Below, one piece after another: positions 60,157-64,000 of a DNA stretch of 64,000 bases. Source of the DNA: Senimuribacter intestinalis (GTDB lineage: Bacteria; Bacillota; Clostridia; Peptostreptococcales; Anaerovoracaceae); the NCBI GenBank assembly GCA_943192975.1, contig CALPCJ010000002.1, forward strand, positions 186,001 to 250,000, given 5' to 3'. Numbering within the stretch: position 1 is the first letter of the stretch; every line of letters begins with the position of its first letter. A program made the translations under genes and the position numbers. Below the pieces are notes generated by a model. The model worked only from the letters and a program-made list of their open reading frames with translations, did not search any database and was not told the DNA's origin.

Positions 60157-60936
60157 TTAAACTTCGAAATCTTTAATACCATCGCGAAGGAATTCATTGG
60201 TGATTTTTATTCTCGTACCTTTCATCCCCAGAGATCTGGACTCGATAACACCGGCACTTTCCAGCTTTCTCAGCGCATTTACGATAACAGAACGGGTGAT
60301 TCCGGATTTATCTGCAATCTTGCTGGCAACAAGCAGACCCTCTGAACCTTTCAATTCTGCAAAGATTTTTCCTACTGCATCCATTTCAGAATACGAAAGT
60401 GTTGACAGTGCCATTTCTACGGCTTCGCGCATTCTAACGTCTTCTTCCTCTTCCTGGGCGATAGCACGGGAAACCTCAAGGCCTACAACTGTTGCACCAT
60501 ATTCACAGATGGCGATATCTTCATCATCATATGCCTTTTCCGGTCTTGCAAGGAGCAGTGTTGCAATACGCTGACCGCTGAACACAATTGGCACGATGGT
60601 GTGATATTTGCTTGCCATAGTGTACTCATCACCATAAAACTCCTTAATGCTGTCATAGGTCAGATTAGTTCGGGTTTCTTCCACCTTTAAAAATCTGTCA
60701 TTATATACCTGCGGCAGAACGACTTTCTCAATTTCTTCATCGTATGTCAAAGGAGCCTCCTCGCCATCTTCGTATTTGGCAGCCAAAAGTTTTCCTTTTC
60801 TGTTTAAAATATAGATGTTGGACCCCAGCAATTCGCTCATGACGCCGCAAAGCTCATCAAAAGATATATAGCCCGCTGTACTGTCCGCAAGTACGTTATT
60901 CAACTTTCTTACTCTTTTTAACAAATTTTCACTCAT
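60157..60936 (-). CDS. codY: GTP- and branched-chain amino acid-sensing pleiotropic regulator CodY
   Basis: 259 residues, full length. An N-terminal GAF domain binds isoleucine, leucine and valine, and a C-terminal winged HTH carries the almost invariant ASKIADKSGITRSVIVNALR helix pair and the SRSLGMKGT stretch. CodY represses adaptation genes when nutrients are plentiful. It follows hslU by 60 bp in the order topA-hslV-hslU-codY, the same neighbourhood as in Bacillus. A hairpin terminator follows. Confidence 0.97.
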   Translation of the reverse strand: MSENLLKRVRKLNNVLADSTAGYISFDELCGVMSELLGSNIYILNRKGKLLAAKYEDGEEAPLTYDEEIEKVVLPQVYNDRFLKVEETRTNLTYDSIKEFYGDEYTMASKYHTIVPIVFSGQRIATLLLARPEKAYDDEDIAICEYGATVVGLEVSRAIAQEEEEDVRMREAVEMALSTLSYSEMDAVGKIFAELKGSEGLLVASKIADKSGITRSVIVNALRKLESAGVIESRSLGMKGTRIKITNEFLRDGIKDFEV

Positions 60937-60996
60937 AATTTACCTCAATTTCTTCTAAACAATTACTCAACTAATATTAGCTCTAAAATACCGGAA

Positions 60997-62436
60997 TTAT
61001 AGAATATACCGGTCAACATCATCCTTGTGAATGGTATCCATAAACTTATTCTGCACATACTCCCTGTCAATGACAATCTTTTCTTTATCCATATCCGGAA
61101 TGTTAAAAGATATGTCCTCCAACAGTTTTTCCAGAATCGTATGCAGTCTTCTTGCTCCGATATTTTCAGTCTGCTCATTCATAAGATACGCCATTCCGGC
61201 GATTTCGTCAATAGCTTTTTCAGAAAATTCCACATTTATTCCTTCAGTTTCTAATAAAGCCTTATGCTGTTTCAGAATTGCATTCTCTGGAACTGTAAGA
61301 ATCTGGATAAAGGATTCCTTTGTTAAGTTCTGCAGTTCTACCCTAATTGGAAAACGCCCCTGCAACTCTGGAATTAAATCAGTGGGTTTTGCAGTATGGA
61401 ATGCACCAGCGCCGATGAACAGAATATGGTCGGTTTTTACAGGGCCATACTTAGTATTTACCACGCTGCCTTCTACGATAGGCAGAATATCACGCTGCAC
61501 CCCTTCTCTGGACACGTCAGCACCGCTGCGATAGCTGGAGCCAGATGCAATCTTATCAATTTCATCGATAAAGATAATGCCGTTCTGCTCTGCATTTTCC
61601 AAGGCTTCATCGGTCACTTGATCCATATCCAAAAGATTCTGTGCCTCCTGTTCTCTTAAGATCTTTCTTGCCTCTTTGACTCTGACTCTCTTGGTCTTTG
61701 TCTTCTGAGGCATCATGTCACCGAAAATATTGCCGATAGCAATGCTCATGCCTTCATTACTCATGTCAAGCTGGTTGCCTTTTGGGGTATCCAGCACTTC
61801 AATCTCGATAAACTGTTCTTCCAGAAGTCCGTCACGAAGCTGCTGTCTCACTTGTTCCCTTGCCATTTCCACATCGGTAGGCTCGGATTTCACTTCTGCG
61901 TCCTTCGCCTTGCTTTCTTCATAAAGCTGCTTCTGACTTGCATAGCCACCGCTATTCATGATAAAGTCAAACGGGCTTCTTGCCTTTGGTTGTCCGCTTT
62001 TTTTCTTACTGCCAGGGATCATCGCTTCGATAATTTTTTCTTCTGCAATTCCCTCTGCTACCTCGTATTTTTCTTTCAATCTGGACTGCTTGGTGATGCG
62101 AATAGATGCTTCCACCAAATCACGAACCATGGAATCCACATCTCTTCCTACATATCCAACCTCTGTAAATTTAGTCGCTTCGACCTTTACGAAAGGGGCT
62201 TCCATCAATTTGGCAAGACGTCTTGCAATTTCAGTCTTACCGCAACCAGTAGGTCCCATCATCAAGATATTCTTCGGCGTAATTTCTTCGCGCAGCTCGT
62301 CAGAAAGCAAACTTCTTCTGTATCTATTTCTGAGGGCGATAGCTACAGACTTTTTCGCCTCATCTTGACCAATAATATATTTGTCCAATTCACCGACAAT
62401 CTCTTTCGGTGTCATGCTTTGAATTTTCCCTGCCAT
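60997..62436 (-). CDS. hslU: ATP-dependent protease ATPase subunit HslU
   Basis: 479 residues of the Clp/HSP100 family. Motifs are the P-loop GPTGCGKTE (about 54-62), sensor/Walker B IFIDEIDK (about 272-279), the GYVGRD pore loop (about 93-98) and a C-terminal tail DRYIL that docks on HslV. The intermediate domain has a longer than usual insert (about 140-220). It unfolds proteins for HslV. It lies 14 bp after hslV. Confidence 0.96.
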   Translation of the reverse strand: MAGKIQSMTPKEIVGELDKYIIGQDEAKKSVAIALRNRYRRSLLSDELREEITPKNILMMGPTGCGKTEIARRLAKLMEAPFVKVEATKFTEVGYVGRDVDSMVRDLVEASIRITKQSRLKEKYEVAEGIAEEKIIEAMIPGSKKKSGQPKARSPFDFIMNSGGYASQKQLYEESKAKDAEVKSEPTDVEMAREQVRQQLRDGLLEEQFIEIEVLDTPKGNQLDMSNEGMSIAIGNIFGDMMPQKTKTKRVRVKEARKILREQEAQNLLDMDQVTDEALENAEQNGIIFIDEIDKIASGSSYRSGADVSREGVQRDILPIVEGSVVNTKYGPVKTDHILFIGAGAFHTAKPTDLIPELQGRFPIRVELQNLTKESFIQILTVPENAILKQHKALLETEGINVEFSEKAIDEIAGMAYLMNEQTENIGARRLHTILEKLLEDISFNIPDMDKEKIVIDREYVQNKFMDTIHKDDVDRYIL

Positions 62437-62450
62437 GTTAAAATTCCCCC

Positions 62451-62990
62451 TTACAGCTTTTCTACAGAAATATTATCATTGGTGTACACGCAAATAGAAG
62501 AGGCAATTTTCAGCGATTCTCTTACAATTTCCTCTGCGCTCATTTCTGTATGGTTAAACAGCGCATTAGCCGCGGAATAAGCAAAATTGCCGCCGGATCC
62601 TATTGCAATGAAATCCTGATCCGGTACGATAACTTCTCCATTGCCTGAAACCACCAGCAAATCATCTTTATCTGCTACAATCATCAAAGCTTCTAAGCTG
62701 CGCATACCGTTATCACTTCGCCACATTTGGGCTAAATCCACTGCAGCACGTTTCAGGTTACCGCCGTGTTCTTCCAGTTTTTTCTCAAATTTTTCTGTCA
62801 GTGCAAAGGCATCGGAAACTGAGCCTGCAAATCCGGTCAAAACTGTATTCTTAAAAATTTTCTTTACTTTTTTTGCTCCATTTTTCATGATGGCAGTTTC
62901 ACCCATAGTTACCTGTCCGTCACCGCCAATTGCGACATCGTCTGGTCCTCTTCTCACTGCGCAAATCGTTGTTGCATGGAACTGTACCAT
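62451..62990 (-). CDS. hslV: ATP-dependent protease peptidase subunit HslV
   Basis: 179 residues, the usual size. Proteasome-beta-like fold; the catalytic Thr7 follows the short propeptide MVQFHA (TTICAVRR), with GGDGQVTMG and TGFAGSVSDAF motifs. It starts at 62990 behind GGAGGTAGAG; the frame is open to 63050, which would bury the ribosome site. Confidence 0.96.
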   Translation of the reverse strand: MVQFHATTICAVRRGPDDVAIGGDGQVTMGETAIMKNGAKKVKKIFKNTVLTGFAGSVSDAFALTEKFEKKLEEHGGNLKRAAVDLAQMWRSDNGMRSLEALMIVADKDDLLVVSGNGEVIVPDQDFIAIGSGGNFAYSAANALFNHTEMSAEEIVRESLKIASSICVYTNDNISVEKL

Positions 62991-63012
62991 TTCTCTACCT
63001 CCACTTTTCCTT

Positions 63013-64000
63013 CTATTCTTTATAATCACACTCACTGTTAGAACATGCAAATTTTCCTGTTTTTGATTTTTTCTCTACCAAAAGTGCGCCGCATTTTGGA
63101 CAAGATTTATCCACCGGTTTATCCCAGTAAGACTGGCTGCATTCCGGGTAACCGCTGCAGCCGTAGAACAGCTTGCCGCGTTTGCTTTTTCTTGCCACAA
63201 TATCCTTACCACAATTTGGACATTTTACACCAATTGTTTTTACAATCGGCTTGGTATTTTTACATTCTGGATACCCACTGCACGCGGCAAATTCTCCAAA
63301 TCTTCCCATCTTCAGCACCATAGGTTTGCCGCAGAGTTCACAATTCTCTCCCGTAGGCTGATCTTCTATGACAACCTTTTCGATGGCTTCGTCAGCGACT
63401 TTCAACTCTTTTTCAAAAGGTCCGTAGAAATCGCGAATGACTTTCTTCCACTCTGTCTTTGACATTTCCACATCGTCCAGATGGTCTTCCATTCCCGCCG
63501 TAAAGTTGACGTCGACGATTTCTTTGAAATATTCTTCCATCAAACCGGTTACCAAAAATCCTAGTTCCGTCGGAATCAGTGACTTCTTCTCTCTCGATAC
63601 ATATTTTCGTTCAGATAAAGTCGCCACGATAGGCGCATAGGTACTTGGGCGTCCGATATTCTTCTCTTCCAGTTCTTTAACAAGGCTTGCTTCTGTATAT
63701 CTTGACGGCGGCTGGGTAAAGTTCTGTTCGCCCAAAACGCCGGTATTCGTCAAAGTTTCTCCCTTTTCCAGTTCAGGAAGGATTCTGTCCTTATCATCGT
63801 CTAAACTGTTCTTATATATTCGCTGATAACCGTCAAAGAGCAGCTTGGAACCGGTAGTCTTAAAGGTATAATCACCATTTTGAATTTCCACCTGCAGATT
63901 ATCGAATCTGGCAGCGGTCATCTGACTAGCCATAAAACGACACCAAATCAAACGATACAGCTTGAACTGATCATTTGTTAAGGAGTCTTTGATATCTTCC
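63013..64000 (-). CDS. topA: DNA topoisomerase I, C-terminal part (cut by window edge)
   Basis: The 3' 329 codons of topA. The readable part covers the end of the type IA core (EKNIGRPSTYAPIV, SLIPTELG, DVNFTAGMEDHLDDV) and three C-terminal zinc ribbons (CELCGKP, CPNCGKDI, CPKCGALL). The active-site Tyr lies outside the window. The frame stays open to position 64000 without a start, so the gene continues beyond the edge. TopA relaxes negative supercoils. It is followed by hslV 22 bp downstream. Confidence 0.95.
   Translation of the reverse strand, partial: EDIKDSLTNDQFKLYRLIWCRFMASQMTAARFDNLQVEIQNGDYTFKTTGSKLLFDGYQRIYKNSLDDDKDRILPELEKGETLTNTGVLGEQNFTQPPSRYTEASLVKELEEKNIGRPSTYAPIVATLSERKYVSREKKSLIPTELGFLVTGLMEEYFKEIVDVNFTAGMEDHLDDVEMSKTEWKKVIRDFYGPFEKELKVADEAIEKVVIEDQPTGENCELCGKPMVLKMGRFGEFAACSGYPECKNTKPIVKTIGVKCPNCGKDIVARKSKRGKLFYGCSGYPECSQSYWDKPVDKSCPKCGALLVEKKSKTGKFACSNSECDYKE

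Overview
The window is a chromosomal segment of an anaerobic, probably spore-forming Bacillota, most likely class Clostridia. The signs are a CodY regulator next to hslVU and topA, the sporulation gene yunB, a PASTA kinase/PP2C pair, a group A [FeFe] hydrogenase with NuoE/NuoF-type partners, a sigma-54 activator, and strong AGGAGG ribosome binding sites. A member of the Anaerovoracaceae (Family XIII) would fit the gene mix, but that is an impression rather than a demonstration. Nearly every gene lies on the minus strand.

Layout. (1) 1-14.9 kb is an accessory peptide/amide catabolism island: three paralogous LysR regulators (53, 7641 and 12472, all plus strand), two cytosolic S10 peptidases, a hybrid gene joining an S10 N-terminus to an amino acid permease C-terminus, three amidohydrolases (one without metal ligands), an M20 hydrolase and a PepV-type dipeptidase. 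Two divergent intergenic regions share a perfect palindrome placed identically against both promoters. (2) 15.0-17.3 kb holds a MarR repressor with two operators, a MATE exporter, and a non-coding tract in which a two-hairpin module occurs twice with conserved geometry. (3) 17.3-28.6 kb is a flavin/iron-sulfur electron-transfer region: NuoE, NuoF and a NuoG-like::GltD fusion, then an inverted Rpn-family nuclease gene behind an AT-rich tract with four DnaA boxes, then a NuoF-tail::GltD fusion and HydA. (4) 28.8-33.6 kb has a small membrane protein with a leaderless signature, and a sigma-54-controlled cysteine hydrolase/M20 operon with its enhancer-binding regulator and a DMT transporter. (5) 33.6-55.6 kb is core housekeeping: holA, comEC, a class A PBP, rpe, rsgA, a PASTA kinase, a PP2C phosphatase, rsmB, a zinc peptidase, fmt, def, priA, asnA, queH, a radical SAM protein, a secreted glucosaminidase-like protein and tdk. 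(6) 55.7-57.4 kb is an array of 15 tRNA genes under one near-consensus promoter. (7) 57.5-64 kb carries yigZ, hflX, yunB, codY, hslU, hslV and the 3' part of topA.

How the parts fit: the island looks like a set of regulated intracellular peptide- and amide-degrading modules feeding an amino-acid fermenter. The hydrogenase/Nuo-like genes would then balance NAD(P)H and ferredoxin, and CodY would link nutrient status to these genes. The gene functions rest on family motifs; the links between modules are inference.
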